Notes: a model not told the origin generated them from the letters alone. A stretch of 64,000 nt of DNA from Ectothiorhodospiraceae bacterium (GCA_002401775.2 NVUB02000070.1:1-64000); one strand, 5' to 3'. Counted from the stretch's first letter, positions 54,252 through 63,298 are shown. Made by a program: numbers and translations.

Positions 54252-54998
54252 TCAAACCCGAATAGCCGGTAAGGTGCGTAAAGAAAAACCAAGCCGGTTT
54301 TGACAAAACTCAGGAATATCCTGCAAATTGGCACGCAATAATGTAGCGTTACTGGGCGCACCCAAAAATACCCCAATAACATTTTCATAAGCCGGCAAAC
54401 TCAACTGAAAACTGGACTTGAAGTAACGGGCAATGGAAGGCTCAGCAACACAAGCCGATTTTCTTACCGCCTTACTGCCAATAAAATTCATCACCAGCAT
54501 CCCGTTTTTATTGAGGTTCTGAACCAGCGTCGTACACCAGGTCTTATCGGCAGGCACAGCGCGTTCCACATCATCCTCACTGCCAAATAAATCATCAATA
54601 ATCAAATCAAACGGCGGGCCATCGTAATCATTCAACCACCGCACCGCATCCGCATGGTGCAACGTCGCCATACTTTTCTTAATCCCAAAAAACTGCCGCG
54701 CCACCTGCAAATGCGTCTTACTCAACTCAACACCCGTAATGTCCACCGGCCCCAAAAAATGGTGAAGCATACGGATCGCCGAGCCACCACCCACACCCAA
54801 CAGCAAAACCCGCTTAATACGTCCAGGAGGGCGGAAAAACACCGGCAAAACCAGCAAATCCCACACCCCACCGCACACCGCCCGATCAGGATGGTATTGG
54901 CTATGAAACACCCCATTGGTATACAACCGCCGGGTACGCCCAGCCGTACGCACCTCATAACAGGTGTCCCGAGTTTGTTTTTGCCAGAGAAGAGCCAT
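54252..54998 (-). CDS. Spermidine-synthase-like SAM-dependent protein
   Basis: 248 residues with a Rossmann-type SAM-binding fold: motif I VLLLGVGGGSAIRMLHH (about 64-80), acidic residue GVELS (Glu91), and DLIIDDLFG (about 131-139) at the place where spermidine synthases carry the catalytic Asp. It lacks the N-terminal beta-barrel typical of SpeE, and the polyamine substrate cannot be deduced. It could be a polyamine aminopropyltransferase-like enzyme or a methyltransferase. No Shine-Dalgarno is seen before the ATG at 54998. Confidence 0.75.
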   Translation of the reverse strand: MALLWQKQTRDTCYEVRTAGRTRRLYTNGVFHSQYHPDRAVCGGVWDLLVLPVFFRPPGRIKRVLLLGVGGGSAIRMLHHFLGPVDITGVELSKTHLQVARQFFGIKKSMATLHHADAVRWLNDYDGPPFDLIIDDLFGSEDDVERAVPADKTWCTTLVQNLNKNGMLVMNFIGSKAVRKSACVAEPSIARYFKSSFQLSLPAYENVIGVFLGAPSNATLLRANLQDIPEFCQNRLGFSLRTLPAIRV

Positions 54999-55300
54999 AA
55001 AACGACGTAATTACATTGCGTGAAAAAGAAGCGGATTTTCCAGTGAAAAGCATACCGATGCAACCATTTGTTTTGCAGCACCCTCATTTCCCATAAGGAC
55101 AGGGTTCAAACCTGCCCAAAGGATGGGCATTCAAATTTTGTATATCGTTTTTGGTATTGGTGGGGCAGATAACAGGGCGGGTTTCAAGCCTGCTCCCAGC
55201 GAATACCCTTTGGGGAACTTGTGACCTTTGGCTACTTGTGCCCCAGAGGGTATAAAGGCCGGAATCCAGAATGGTGTTGAAACCGATGAGTGTTCGTTGA
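54999..55300. other. Intergenic region with several hairpins
   Basis: No gene is seen. Stem-loops: TGCCCA/TGGGCA at 55113-55129, CAGG/CCTG at 55100-55114, and a longer ATACCCTTTGGGG / CCCCAGAGGGTAT pair (55203-55215 with 55241-55253, one mismatch). The last lies about 50 bases past the response-regulator stop on its strand, but lacks a T tract. Confidence 0.5.
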
Positions 55301-56038
55301 TTACTCCGTATCTTCCTTCAGCGACAGAACCGGGTAATTATCCAAATCCTTATTTTCACTGGCAATCATGGCAGCGTATTCATCTTCCGTTAACAGTGTT
55401 TGCGGCAGTAAATTATGACTCTCTTTGAAAAGATGGCATAACGTAGGTTTGTCTTCATCACGATTAATAAATGTTGTGAGCAATTGCCCCTTCACATTAA
55501 AGTCGTGAGAAATTTTATTCATGATGTTTTTATGGACAATTAATGCATGGTTAGGATTATTGAATAACATCATTTTTCGCAAATCCTTGTCTGCGAGCTC
55601 ACGTAATTCTTCCGCGTGTTGTTTGTCCATCGGCATTACCTCTGATATACCAAAGCCATTTGGCCTGGTAATAAAATGATATATTTTTACTGATAATTTA
55701 TTGATTTTATAGAACAGGTCGCCAGTAAAATAAGGCTTTACAGCAAAGTCATCCATCCCCGTCTGATAACATGCATTTTGGTAGTTATCATTAGCGGTTA
55801 GCGCGATGATCGGGAAATAACTTGTCATTTTTCGGATTATTTTTGTCGCTTCAATACCGTTCATTTTCGGCATTTCGATGTCCATCAAACAGATATCGTA
55901 TTTACCATTATTTTTGCAAGCGAGTTCCACCGCTTCGAGGCCATTGGAGGCCATATCAAAATTGAACGCCCATTTGTCCATAATTCTTTTGTGAAGCGCC
56001 TGAAGAGTAGGGTCATCCTCTGCAATTAATACGTTCAT
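55301..56038 (-). CDS. Response regulator with unrecognised C-terminal domain
   Basis: 245 residues. A complete receiver domain spans 1-120: acidic pair Asp8/Asp9, phospho-acceptor Asp53 (LMDIEMPKMNG), Thr81 (ALTAN) and Lys101 (VKPY). The remaining 120 residues (HAEELRELADKDLRKMMLFN, then NKISHDFNVKGQLLTTFINR) are not a recognisable DNA-binding or GGDEF domain. AAGGAAG precedes the ATG at 56038. No sensor kinase is adjacent. The partner and output are unknown. Confidence 0.85.
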   Translation of the reverse strand: MNVLIAEDDPTLQALHKRIMDKWAFNFDMASNGLEAVELACKNNGKYDICLMDIEMPKMNGIEATKIIRKMTSYFPIIALTANDNYQNACYQTGMDDFAVKPYFTGDLFYKINKLSVKIYHFITRPNGFGISEVMPMDKQHAEELRELADKDLRKMMLFNNPNHALIVHKNIMNKISHDFNVKGQLLTTFINRDEDKPTLCHLFKESHNLLPQTLLTEDEYAAMIASENKDLDNYPVLSLKEDTE

Positions 56039-56269
56039 GTCATCTTCCTTGTTTATGACAGATGGGGCAAAAATGGGGTCGTTAATTCATGTTGGTGACA
56101 TCGAAGCCTGTCATTTTAACACTACTGCTGATCAGGGCGGTAATGTCGTTGAGGATTTCTATGCGCTACTTGTCAATTTTAGTTTTTAACCAATAAAATT
56201 CCGGTACTGGGTGTTGTTATTGAGTCATTGAGGGTGCAATATTGCATTTTAAATAACAACAAATAAAAC

Positions 56270-57241
56270 ATGGATAAGTTTGACCGAATCTTCCAGTTAC
56301 ACCAGTTGTTGCGCAACCATCGATACCCACTGTCTCTTAATACCCTTCAACAAAAAATGGAGTGTTCTGAGTCCACGGTACGCCGTGCTCTGAAGGCTTT
56401 AGGCAACAGTCTACATGCGCCTATCGAGTATAATCGGGAGCGGAATGGCTACTATTATTGCCAGACGCAAGGGCAAACTTACGAACTCCCCGGCTTGTGG
56501 TTTAACCCGCAGGAACTTCATGCCCTGTTGGTATCCTACAACCTGCTAGATCAACTACAGCCTGATGTGTTAGGTGAGCATATACAACCGCTCAAACAAC
56601 GCATAGAAAGCATACTCCAGCAAAAACATGCCGGTAGCCCGGAAATCAGCAAGCGAGTTCGCATTTTTCAACAAGGCGCACGCCCCACCAATCTGGATCA
56701 TTTTCGACAAATTACCAGTGCCACCGTACAGCGACAGCAAATACGACTGCTCTACCATGGCCGGGAACGTGATAAAACCACCGAACGCACCGTTTCACCG
56801 CAACGTCTTATTTATTATCGCAGTAACTGGTATCTCGACGCCTGGTGCCACCTTCGTAACGAACTTAGAACATTCTCGCTGGATCGCATCAGACCAATAG
56901 CGCGACTGAAAATATCGGCACTCGAAGTCAACAACGAAACGTTGGATGAACATTTTACCAATGCCTACGGCATCTTCGCCGGCCAGCCTACACACAATGC
57001 CCACCTACGTTTCACACCCGAAGTAGCACGCTGGGTGGCCGACGAGCATTGGCATCCGCAACAACAGGGGGAAGTGTTAACAGACGGTGGTTATGAAATG
57101 ACCATACCCTACAGTGACCCACGGGAACTAGTGATGGACATTATGAAATATGGCGCGGATGTTGAGGTGCTAAATCCACCAAAACTGCGGGAGTTAGTAA
57201 TAGAAAAACTAAGAGCATCGCTCGATAATTACAAAAAATAA
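56270..57241 (+). CDS. WYL-domain transcriptional regulator upstream of cas genes
   Basis: 323 residues. The N-terminal winged HTH spans about 1-65 (LQQKMECSESTVRRALKAL). The WYL domain spans about 150-240 (QIRLLYHGRER, then PQRLIYYRSNWYLDAWCH, with WYL carried as NWYLDAW). A C-terminal WCX-type region follows (LRFTPEVARWVADEHWHPQQ). WYL regulators often accompany CRISPR-Cas and other defence loci and can sense nucleic-acid ligands. Its position upstream of cas3 on the same strand suggests it controls the cas operon (inference). The Shine-Dalgarno is weak. Confidence 0.9.
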   Translation: MDKFDRIFQLHQLLRNHRYPLSLNTLQQKMECSESTVRRALKALGNSLHAPIEYNRERNGYYYCQTQGQTYELPGLWFNPQELHALLVSYNLLDQLQPDVLGEHIQPLKQRIESILQQKHAGSPEISKRVRIFQQGARPTNLDHFRQITSATVQRQQIRLLYHGRERDKTTERTVSPQRLIYYRSNWYLDAWCHLRNELRTFSLDRIRPIARLKISALEVNNETLDEHFTNAYGIFAGQPTHNAHLRFTPEVARWVADEHWHPQQQGEVLTDGGYEMTIPYSDPRELVMDIMKYGADVEVLNPPKLRELVIEKLRASLDNYKK

Positions 57242-57362
57242 TAACAATAGCCTCCGTCCATAAGACCCCACAGCCTTGAGGGAGTAACCACAGGACATAG
57301 AAGGGTTGAGGGGGGAGGCTGAAGGCGTTATTCCCACGCAGATTGTAAAATAGTCGCTTGCC

Positions 57363-57398
57363 TGGTCAGGTTTTGACAGAGTGGGGATGGTATAAAGG
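57363..57398 (+). repeat. 36-bp direct repeat, copy 1
   Basis: TGGTCAGGTTTTGACAG... block, with a near-copy at 57760-57795 (about six differences). It precedes the small ORF at 57469. It contains TTGACA, but no well-spaced -10 box. 57242-57468 otherwise shows no gene. Confidence 0.75.
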
Positions 57399-57468
57399 CG
57401 CTGCAACCTCCTTAAACCAAATGAAACAGCTTGCATATCGGCCGTAAGGCTGGAATTGGAAGATGACA

Positions 57469-57720
57469 ATGGCTAACAAGCCTAAAGATAAAACGGACTG
57501 GAATCTCGCCACCTGGGAAGGCGCCAGGCGTGAAACACTACGGCGCTGGGCGGAATTACCGCTGGAACGCATCATCGCCGCGCTGGAAGAGATGCAAGAG
57601 TTGAATGACGCACTTCATTGCTCTACCGATCACGCCACAAAGGCCCAGAATGCTTCCAGTGTTCAGGGACGAAGGGGTGACTACGAGCGCGGGAGCGATG
57701 ATGAGAATTTCGATAAGTAA
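57469..57720 (+). CDS. Small hypothetical protein before the cas operon
   Basis: 83 residues from the ATG at 57469 (GGAAG six bases upstream); an ATG two codons earlier is possible. The core WNLATWEGARRETLRRWAEL, then PLERIIAALEEMQELND looks helical. The C-terminus is hydrophilic and low in complexity. I do not recognise a characterised family. It lies between the WYL regulator and the cas genes, with the same 36-bp repeat upstream as the next small ORF. Confidence 0.6.
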   Translation: MANKPKDKTDWNLATWEGARRETLRRWAELPLERIIAALEEMQELNDALHCSTDHATKAQNASSVQGRRGDYERGSDDENFDK

Positions 57721-57759
57721 CAGGTTAAAAAGGGCTGCTTATGAAAAAAGGGCTTTGAT

Positions 57760-57795
57760 TGGTCAGGTTTTGACAGGGTAGGGGTGGTAAAAAGG
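57760..57795 (+). repeat. 36-bp direct repeat, copy 2
   Basis: TGGTCAGGTTTTGACAG... block ending in AAAAAGG just before the Shine-Dalgarno and ATG of the 45-codon ORF at 57801. It pairs with copy 1 at 57363-57398. Confidence 0.75.
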
Positions 57796-57800
57796 GAAAC

Positions 57801-57938
57801 ATGGAAAACTCCGCAGAAAAAACAATGGACACCGGAACTCGTTATTTTTGGTATTGGGGAAAGGCCCGCAAGGAAGGTGAAGAGGGCACACCCTATCATC
57901 TGTTGCCGTATCACGATTTGGATGTGGGAGAAGAATAA
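57801..57938 (+). pseudogene. 45-codon relic resembling the N-terminus of another Cas3
   Basis: ATG with a good AAGGG Shine-Dalgarno. The translation contains RYFWYWGKARKEGEEGT, then PYHLLPYHDLDV and ends GEE-stop. Type I-E Cas3 proteins such as that of E. coli begin with the same pattern (HYWGK..., HLLIYHCLDVAAV). Here it stops right after LDV. The intact cas3 follows with its own, different N-terminal motif (GWAKTD...GLSVFEHCCHV). This looks like the surviving 5' end of a replaced cas3. Its TAA overlaps the ATT of cas3 by one base (TAATT), so it may now act as a translated leader. Confidence 0.65.
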
Positions 57939-60517
57939 TTAAATTTAATCCGAGAACAAGCGGTTGGGCTAAAACTGATTCAGAGGGAAAGCCTGGTTTG
58001 TCGGTGTTCGAGCACTGTTGCCATGTTGGTTGGGTGGCTTTTGAGTTGCTCCAGCAAAGTCGAAGTATACCCCATTTTAAAATCACTCCCTTGGTTGCCG
58101 CCGTTATTGCGGCTATACATGACGTAGGGAAATGGTCTCCAGGGTTTCTTTGCATGTGTTCCCAATGGCTTGAGCGTGAAAATCTAACATTAGTTGCAGA
58201 ACGAGAAGCCTGGAAAGCTCAGAAAGATATTCGTCATGAAAAGCACAGTCAGGACTCCATACAATTATTACTTCAGTCGCGCGGCATCAAACAATCAGAA
58301 TCTGTGGCATGGGCAATGGTTGCTGGGGCGCACCATGGCAAAATGTACAGAGCCGAAAATTATGGAAGTGGTGATTTAAGCCCCTTGATCGATGAATGGC
58401 ATAGACAGCGGCAGCAGATAATTGAAGCTATAGAGGTGGAATTTGATAGCAAAATATCTCTTGCTGAGATAAGAAAAACAGATGCCATTACACCTTGGCT
58501 GATGGGATTAACTAGTGTGGCTGATTGGATCGGTTCTGATGAAAGCTACTTCCCTGTAGAAAAAGGGCTGAGCCCGGAAAAGGGTAAGGAATCGGCAAGG
58601 CTTGCAGTTGAAAGTATTGGGCTGAGTAAGCCCCAGATAAATAGTAATTTAAGTTTTGAAGAAATTTTTGGCTTTGGTGCAAATGATATGCAGCAGAAAG
58701 CCCTGTCTGCCATCACAAAACCAGGGATTTATGTGATTGAGGCACCAATGGGGTTGGGTAAAACGGAAGCGGCGCTGGCATGTGCCTATGAGCTTCTTCA
58801 ATCAGGGCAGGCATCAGGGCTATATTTTGCACTACCAACACAACTCACATCAAACCGTATTCACCTTCGTGTTAAGGAGTTTGTAGAAAAAATCACCGCA
58901 GATTCAGACAAAACTCGGCTTGCGCATGCTAATGCATGGTTAGAACAGGATTATTATCAGCCCAGACCGGTTCAGACATCGTTAACACTACCTAATGGTG
59001 ATGCAACCATTAGCCGGGATTGGTTTGCATCGGCTAAAAGAGCGTTATTAGCTAATTTCGGGGTAGGAACAATTGATCAGGCATTAATGTCAATTGTTGC
59101 AGTGAAACACTTTTTTGTGAGACGTTTTGCCTTGTCTGGCAAAGTGATCATTATCGATGAAGTTCACAGCTATGATCAGTTTACCGGTACCCTGGTAAAT
59201 TGCTTATGTGATGAATTGCAAAAACTTGGTTGCACCATCATTATTTTGTCTGCGACATTGTTGCCCAATGTCCGGAATAAAATAATTCATGCTCAAGAGG
59301 ATGAAGTACAGGAAAACAGTTACCCATTAATTACGGGTAAAACCAATACTGGAGAGTTGATCATCCCACAAAGGTCAATGCCAGCACCAAAGCCCACAGT
59401 AAAACGTATTTTTAAAAAACAGAGCCAGTTAATCCCAGAGACGATTGAAGCCGCACGACAAGGCGCAAGGGTTTTATGGGTGTGCAACACAGTTAATGTA
59501 GCACAGAAAATATTTAGTCAATTAATCGAGGCTGATAATAAACTGGAGATTGGATTGCTGCATTCCCGTTTCCCACATTTTATCCGTCAGCAGCAGGAAG
59601 AATACTGGATGGAAAGATTGGGGAAAAACTGTAAAAGTAATGAGGGCTGTATCCTGGTGTCAACACAAATTGTTGAACAGAGTGTGGATATAGATGCAGA
59701 TATTCTTGTCAGTGAGTTGGCACCAATGGATATGTTGTTGCAACGAATAGGGCGTTTATGGCGGCATATGGATGTTAGGTCACAGGCAGCAAGACCTGTA
59801 GAACAGCCGGAAATATGGATTATTGAAGAATCAAAAAGCCTTTCTGAATTGCGTGAAGAAAGCTGCGGTGAACTAAGAAAGGTACTTGGTGTAAAAGCTA
59901 AGGTTTATCATCCTTATGTGTTACTGAAAACCTACGAGACACTGGATCGATTTGAGCTAATAAAACTGGCTGATAAGTACGGCGATACAGATATAAGGAA
60001 ACTTTTAGAGTCAACCTATCTAAATGATACAAAAGATCCGGAATCTTGGTTAACACTATCTGGTGAGTTGGAGGGAGGTGGTTTTGCTGAAAGGAGGATG
60101 GCAGAGGAAAATACAAGGTTATTTTCCAGACTGGCTTTAGATGATCAGGAGGGAAAGCAAACTCGTCTGATTGAAATAGAAACCATGCCATTGTTAATAG
60201 CAAAAGAAATAAAACCTGACAAAATAGTTTTACTTAATAATTCCATTATTTCGTTGCCCATTGAAAAATTTGATATACATGATGCACGGGCAATTCATGA
60301 AAATATTGTACGAGTGCATGCTTGGCCTTACGAGTTTGTGGAAAAAGAATCTGCATTGTCCTTTTATATGAAAGGGAGCCATTGCCTAGCATTGCTTGGA
60401 GAGGATAACCAGTTAATTATACAGGGCTTAAAAGAAAATATGACTATTCGATGGGATGAAACCATGGGTATAGCGCAAGCTTGCGATAAAGGAGATAACG
60501 ATGAATCTAGTGATTGA
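57938..60517 (+). CDS. cas3: CRISPR-associated helicase-nuclease Cas3 (apparent ATT start)
   Basis: About 859 residues. The HD nuclease domain has HDVGK (His61-Asp62), HH at about 132-133 and an Asp in DWIGSD. The SF2 helicase has Walker A APMGLGKT (about 269-276), DEVH (407-410), SATL, STQIVEQSVDIDAD and QRIGRLWRH. Cas3 unwinds and degrades target DNA marked by Cascade. The first bacterial start in frame is TTG 57998, which would drop the conserved FNPRTSGWAKTDSEGKPG. An ATT at 57938 has GGGAG seven bases upstream and gives (M)KFNPRTSGWAKTD. There is no ATG or GTG in the frame between the stop at 57878-57880 and 57998. Its 3' end overlaps cas8e by 17 bp. Identity is certain; the start is inferred. 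Confidence 0.93.
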   Translation: MKFNPRTSGWAKTDSEGKPGLSVFEHCCHVGWVAFELLQQSRSIPHFKITPLVAAVIAAIHDVGKWSPGFLCMCSQWLERENLTLVAEREAWKAQKDIRHEKHSQDSIQLLLQSRGIKQSESVAWAMVAGAHHGKMYRAENYGSGDLSPLIDEWHRQRQQIIEAIEVEFDSKISLAEIRKTDAITPWLMGLTSVADWIGSDESYFPVEKGLSPEKGKESARLAVESIGLSKPQINSNLSFEEIFGFGANDMQQKALSAITKPGIYVIEAPMGLGKTEAALACAYELLQSGQASGLYFALPTQLTSNRIHLRVKEFVEKITADSDKTRLAHANAWLEQDYYQPRPVQTSLTLPNGDATISRDWFASAKRALLANFGVGTIDQALMSIVAVKHFFVRRFALSGKVIIIDEVHSYDQFTGTLVNCLCDELQKLGCTIIILSATLLPNVRNKIIHAQEDEVQENSYPLITGKTNTGELIIPQRSMPAPKPTVKRIFKKQSQLIPETIEAARQGARVLWVCNTVNVAQKIFSQLIEADNKLEIGLLHSRFPHFIRQQQEEYWMERLGKNCKSNEGCILVSTQIVEQSVDIDADILVSELAPMDMLLQRIGRLWRHMDVRSQAARPVEQPEIWIIEESKSLSELREESCGELRKVLGVKAKVYHPYVLLKTYETLDRFELIKLADKYGDTDIRKLLESTYLNDTKDPESWLTLSGELEGGGFAERRMAEENTRLFSRLALDDQEGKQTRLIEIETMPLLIAKEIKPDKIVLLNNSIISLPIEKFDIHDARAIHENIVRVHAWPYEFVEKESALSFYMKGSHCLALLGEDNQLIIQGLKENMTIRWDETMGIAQACDKGDNDESSD

Positions 60518-62072
60518 TCCCTGGTTGCCGGTAACTAATGGTAAAAACCAGCTTTGTTATATCAGCTTGAATCAATTATTTGAACAGCCCGATGAATGGC
60601 TGGATTTAGTTCTACGACCACATGAGCGGGTTAGTGTCATGCGGTTTTTGATATGTATTGTGCAAGCGGCATTGGATGGGCCGGAAGATATTGATGAATG
60701 GAATGGGTCATTAAATGAAATTCCAGAAACTGGTTTAAGTTATTTAAATAAATGGAAAAGTAGTTTTAATTTGTTTGATGAAAAAAGTCCTTTCTTACAG
60801 ATAGCAAAGTTAGAACCCTTTAATAAAGAGCCAACCCCTACAACAAAGTTAGATTTTTCATTGGCCACAGGTAGTAATTCAACATTATTTGATCATTCTG
60901 GTATTAATGCAATTAAAGGCATGCCACCCAGGCAACTGAAATATGCAAACTTGGTTGTATCGATACTGACTTTCAATAACTTTTCTCTAGGTGGCCTATA
61001 TCCACAAGCGACGTGGAAAGATAAATCTACATCAAAGTCAGGTGTTAAAGATTCCCCCTGTGCCTCACAATCCATGCTTCATTGTTTTGTTAGAAAGAAA
61101 ACTCTGATTGAAACACTGCACGCCAATATATTAACTCATGAGCAAATCTTTGACAGGTATGGAAAGAATATTGGCGTCCCTGTTTGGGAATACTTCCCTG
61201 AAACTTTTTCTGATAATGATGCAATTCGCAATGCAACTGAGACATACATGGGAAGATTAGTGCCATTAAGTAGGTGGCTGAAAATATTACCGGATAAGAA
61301 GACTTTGCTTATGGGGGAGGGATTTGTTTACCCCGTATTCCCTGATTTTGTGGAGACAACAGCGGTAGTAGTTGTTTTAAAGTCAGGGGATAAGGACGAA
61401 CGTAAGTTATTAGGATGCAAGGCAATAACACCATGGCGAGAATTATGTGCATTGACAGCAAAACGTGCGGGTAATGATATTGGTGGGCCTGCCGCAATTG
61501 AGAATCAACCACCGTCAGAAAGTTACGATCTTCATGTGTTGGCTTTAAAAAGAGAGAAGGCATCAATTTTAGATACGGTCGAGTCAATACTCCCTGTCCC
61601 CGGTAGTTTTTCTGAATCAAATGAGAAAAGATCATCTTATATTGATGGGGTAAAGACGGCTGAAAAAAAGGCATGGAGATTAAATAACTCAATCCAAACG
61701 TATTTATCAATGCTAATGCCTGGAATGGTTGAAATTGTTAAAAATGGCATAGATGGAAAAAGACTTTCAAAAAAGGAAAGTGAGAAATATCGTGCTATTA
61801 GAGACCGAGCTAAAGAAAAGTACATAATTCACTACTGGACCCTAATAGAAAAACAACGTCACCTATTGATGGATTACATTTCGTTGTTAGGCACTGATCA
61901 AGATCAGGCGCGAGAGGAATCCCAAAAGGCCTGGTTGAGTGCGATTAGTCAGGCAGCACGAGAGACATATAAAACACTTTGTTCACAGGAAAGCCCCCGG
62001 CAAATACGTGCCTATGTGGCAGGGTGGCAGATATTGTACCCATCTAAATCAAATCAGCAGGAGGTAGCGTGA
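60501..62072 (+). CDS. cas8e: Cascade large subunit Cas8e (Cse1/CasA)
   Basis: 523 residues, normal size for Cse1. N-terminus NLVIDPWLPVTNGKNQLCYI; conserved LFDEKSPFLQ, LPPRQ-like MPPRQLKYANLVV, and WEYFPE; a C-terminal helical bundle (IHYWTLIEKQRHLLMDYISL). Cas8e recognises the PAM and recruits Cas3. The ATG at 60501 has AAAGGAGAT upstream inside cas3. The 3' end overlaps cse2 by four bases. Confidence 0.95.
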   Translation: MNLVIDPWLPVTNGKNQLCYISLNQLFEQPDEWLDLVLRPHERVSVMRFLICIVQAALDGPEDIDEWNGSLNEIPETGLSYLNKWKSSFNLFDEKSPFLQIAKLEPFNKEPTPTTKLDFSLATGSNSTLFDHSGINAIKGMPPRQLKYANLVVSILTFNNFSLGGLYPQATWKDKSTSKSGVKDSPCASQSMLHCFVRKKTLIETLHANILTHEQIFDRYGKNIGVPVWEYFPETFSDNDAIRNATETYMGRLVPLSRWLKILPDKKTLLMGEGFVYPVFPDFVETTAVVVVLKSGDKDERKLLGCKAITPWRELCALTAKRAGNDIGGPAAIENQPPSESYDLHVLALKREKASILDTVESILPVPGSFSESNEKRSSYIDGVKTAEKKAWRLNNSIQTYLSMLMPGMVEIVKNGIDGKRLSKKESEKYRAIRDRAKEKYIIHYWTLIEKQRHLLMDYISLLGTDQDQAREESQKAWLSAISQAARETYKTLCSQESPRQIRAYVAGWQILYPSKSNQQEVA

Positions 62073-62614
62073 GTCAGACATTTACTGAGGGCTTTGTGCA
62101 GTATTTACAAGGCATGAAAAGTGACAGAGGTAAGCTGGCGATATTGCGTAAAGGCCTGATTGAAAATCAAGCACAGGCAACCTGGCCATTGCTAAGCCGG
62201 TTTCTTAATTTTGATAAACCTTATCAAATGAAAGCGCTGCAAACAGTCGCGGGCTTATTTGCTCATCATCCGAAGAACACTAATACCGGAAATTTCGGCA
62301 AGCTTTGTTATCAATTATTGGATTCAGATGAAAAGCAGAAAATGGCTAAAGGTGAATTAGGGCCGATTTCAAGGAATTTTCAATATGCGTTAGCGGCCAA
62401 TGGCGATGAAATATTCGCACGTGTCAAACGATTGGTATTGAGAGCAAAAAGAGATGAAATACCCGTTAATTATGTTCAACTTGCACAAGACATTCTGAAC
62501 TGGAATTCTTATAAAAAAGAGAAAATTAAACTGGAATGGGGTAAACAATTCTGGATGGTTAGTGCCGGAGAGGAAACTGTTGAGGCGGTAAGTGAGGGCA
62601 ATTCAGATGACTAA
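62069..62614 (+). CDS. cse2: Cascade small subunit Cse2 (CasB)
   Basis: 181 residues, helical, Cse2 type (GKLAILRKGLIENQAQATWP, LFAHHPKNTNTGNFGKLCYQ). Cse2 dimers line the Cascade belly and hold the displaced strand. The GTG start overlaps the cas8e stop (GTGA), with GGAGG just upstream. It is followed by cas6e, overlapping by eight bases, rather than by cas7. Confidence 0.93.
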   Translation: MSQTFTEGFVQYLQGMKSDRGKLAILRKGLIENQAQATWPLLSRFLNFDKPYQMKALQTVAGLFAHHPKNTNTGNFGKLCYQLLDSDEKQKMAKGELGPISRNFQYALAANGDEIFARVKRLVLRAKRDEIPVNYVQLAQDILNWNSYKKEKIKLEWGKQFWMVSAGEETVEAVSEGNSDD

Positions 62615-63272
62615 TCTGGTGAAAATAATACTTCCCTATGATCAGCTTGCCAAAGAAAAAATCAATGACAATTATGCATGGCACAAAAAGGCCTGGACAG
62701 TTTTTTCTCATCACCCTGAATTGAAAGAAAGGAATAAAAAACTTGAAAAAGAGAAAGGCCCTACACCATTCTTAAGTCGTTACACACAGAAGCTACACCA
62801 TGTTGAATTACTGCTGGTATCGGATTACCAGCCCAATAAACCAGGCTGGTGTAGCAGCGAACAGTGGAAGTCAGTAGACATTGATGAAAGCTATTTGTCT
62901 CAGTCTGACTATTATTTTGACCTTTATGCTAACCCGACAAAAACAGTTAAAAAGCCGGATGGTAAAGGGGGGTATGCCAAGCATGGGAAACGCCTAACAC
63001 TAATGGATAAGGAATCCCAATTGGAATGGATAATACGAAAATCCAGAAATCATGGTTTTACTGTGCGAGACGATATTCCATTACAAATAGATAAACCTGT
63101 TGATCATCGTTTTAATCGTAAAGGTGAAAAGGGATTACACATCGGTGTGCAGTTTCAAGGCGCCTTGCATGTAGTCGATTACTCAGCATTTAAAGCAGCA
63201 TTTTGTAAAGGTATTGGCACAGCCAAGGGATTTGGATTTGGCCTGTTGATGATTAAACCCGCACAAATTTGA
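62607..63272 (+). CDS. cas6e: CRISPR RNA endonuclease Cas6e (Cse3/CasE)
   Basis: 221 residues from the ATG at 62607 with GAGG upstream; a frame extends to GTG 62592. With this start the catalytic pair falls at Tyr23 and His26 (NYAWHKKAWTVF), the same numbers as in E. coli CasE (LYQLHQGLWHLF), which supports the start. Also present are YFDLYANPTKT, HGFTVRDD and the C-terminal Gly-rich loop GIGTAKGFGFGLL. It cuts pre-crRNA in the repeat hairpin and remains bound to the crRNA 3' end. Its place between cse2 and cas7 differs from the E. coli order. Confidence 0.94.
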   Translation: MTNLVKIILPYDQLAKEKINDNYAWHKKAWTVFSHHPELKERNKKLEKEKGPTPFLSRYTQKLHHVELLLVSDYQPNKPGWCSSEQWKSVDIDESYLSQSDYYFDLYANPTKTVKKPDGKGGYAKHGKRLTLMDKESQLEWIIRKSRNHGFTVRDDIPLQIDKPVDHRFNRKGEKGLHIGVQFQGALHVVDYSAFKAAFCKGIGTAKGFGFGLLMIKPAQI

Positions 63273-63298
63273 CTACTAACCAATTTAAGGAAAATGAG

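Noticed and set aside
55100-55114. tRNA T-arm-like sequence (CAGGGTTCAAACCTG)
   Set aside because: The stem is only four pairs, the loop register does not fit TTCRANY between a five-pair stem, and no acceptor or anticodon arms surround it.
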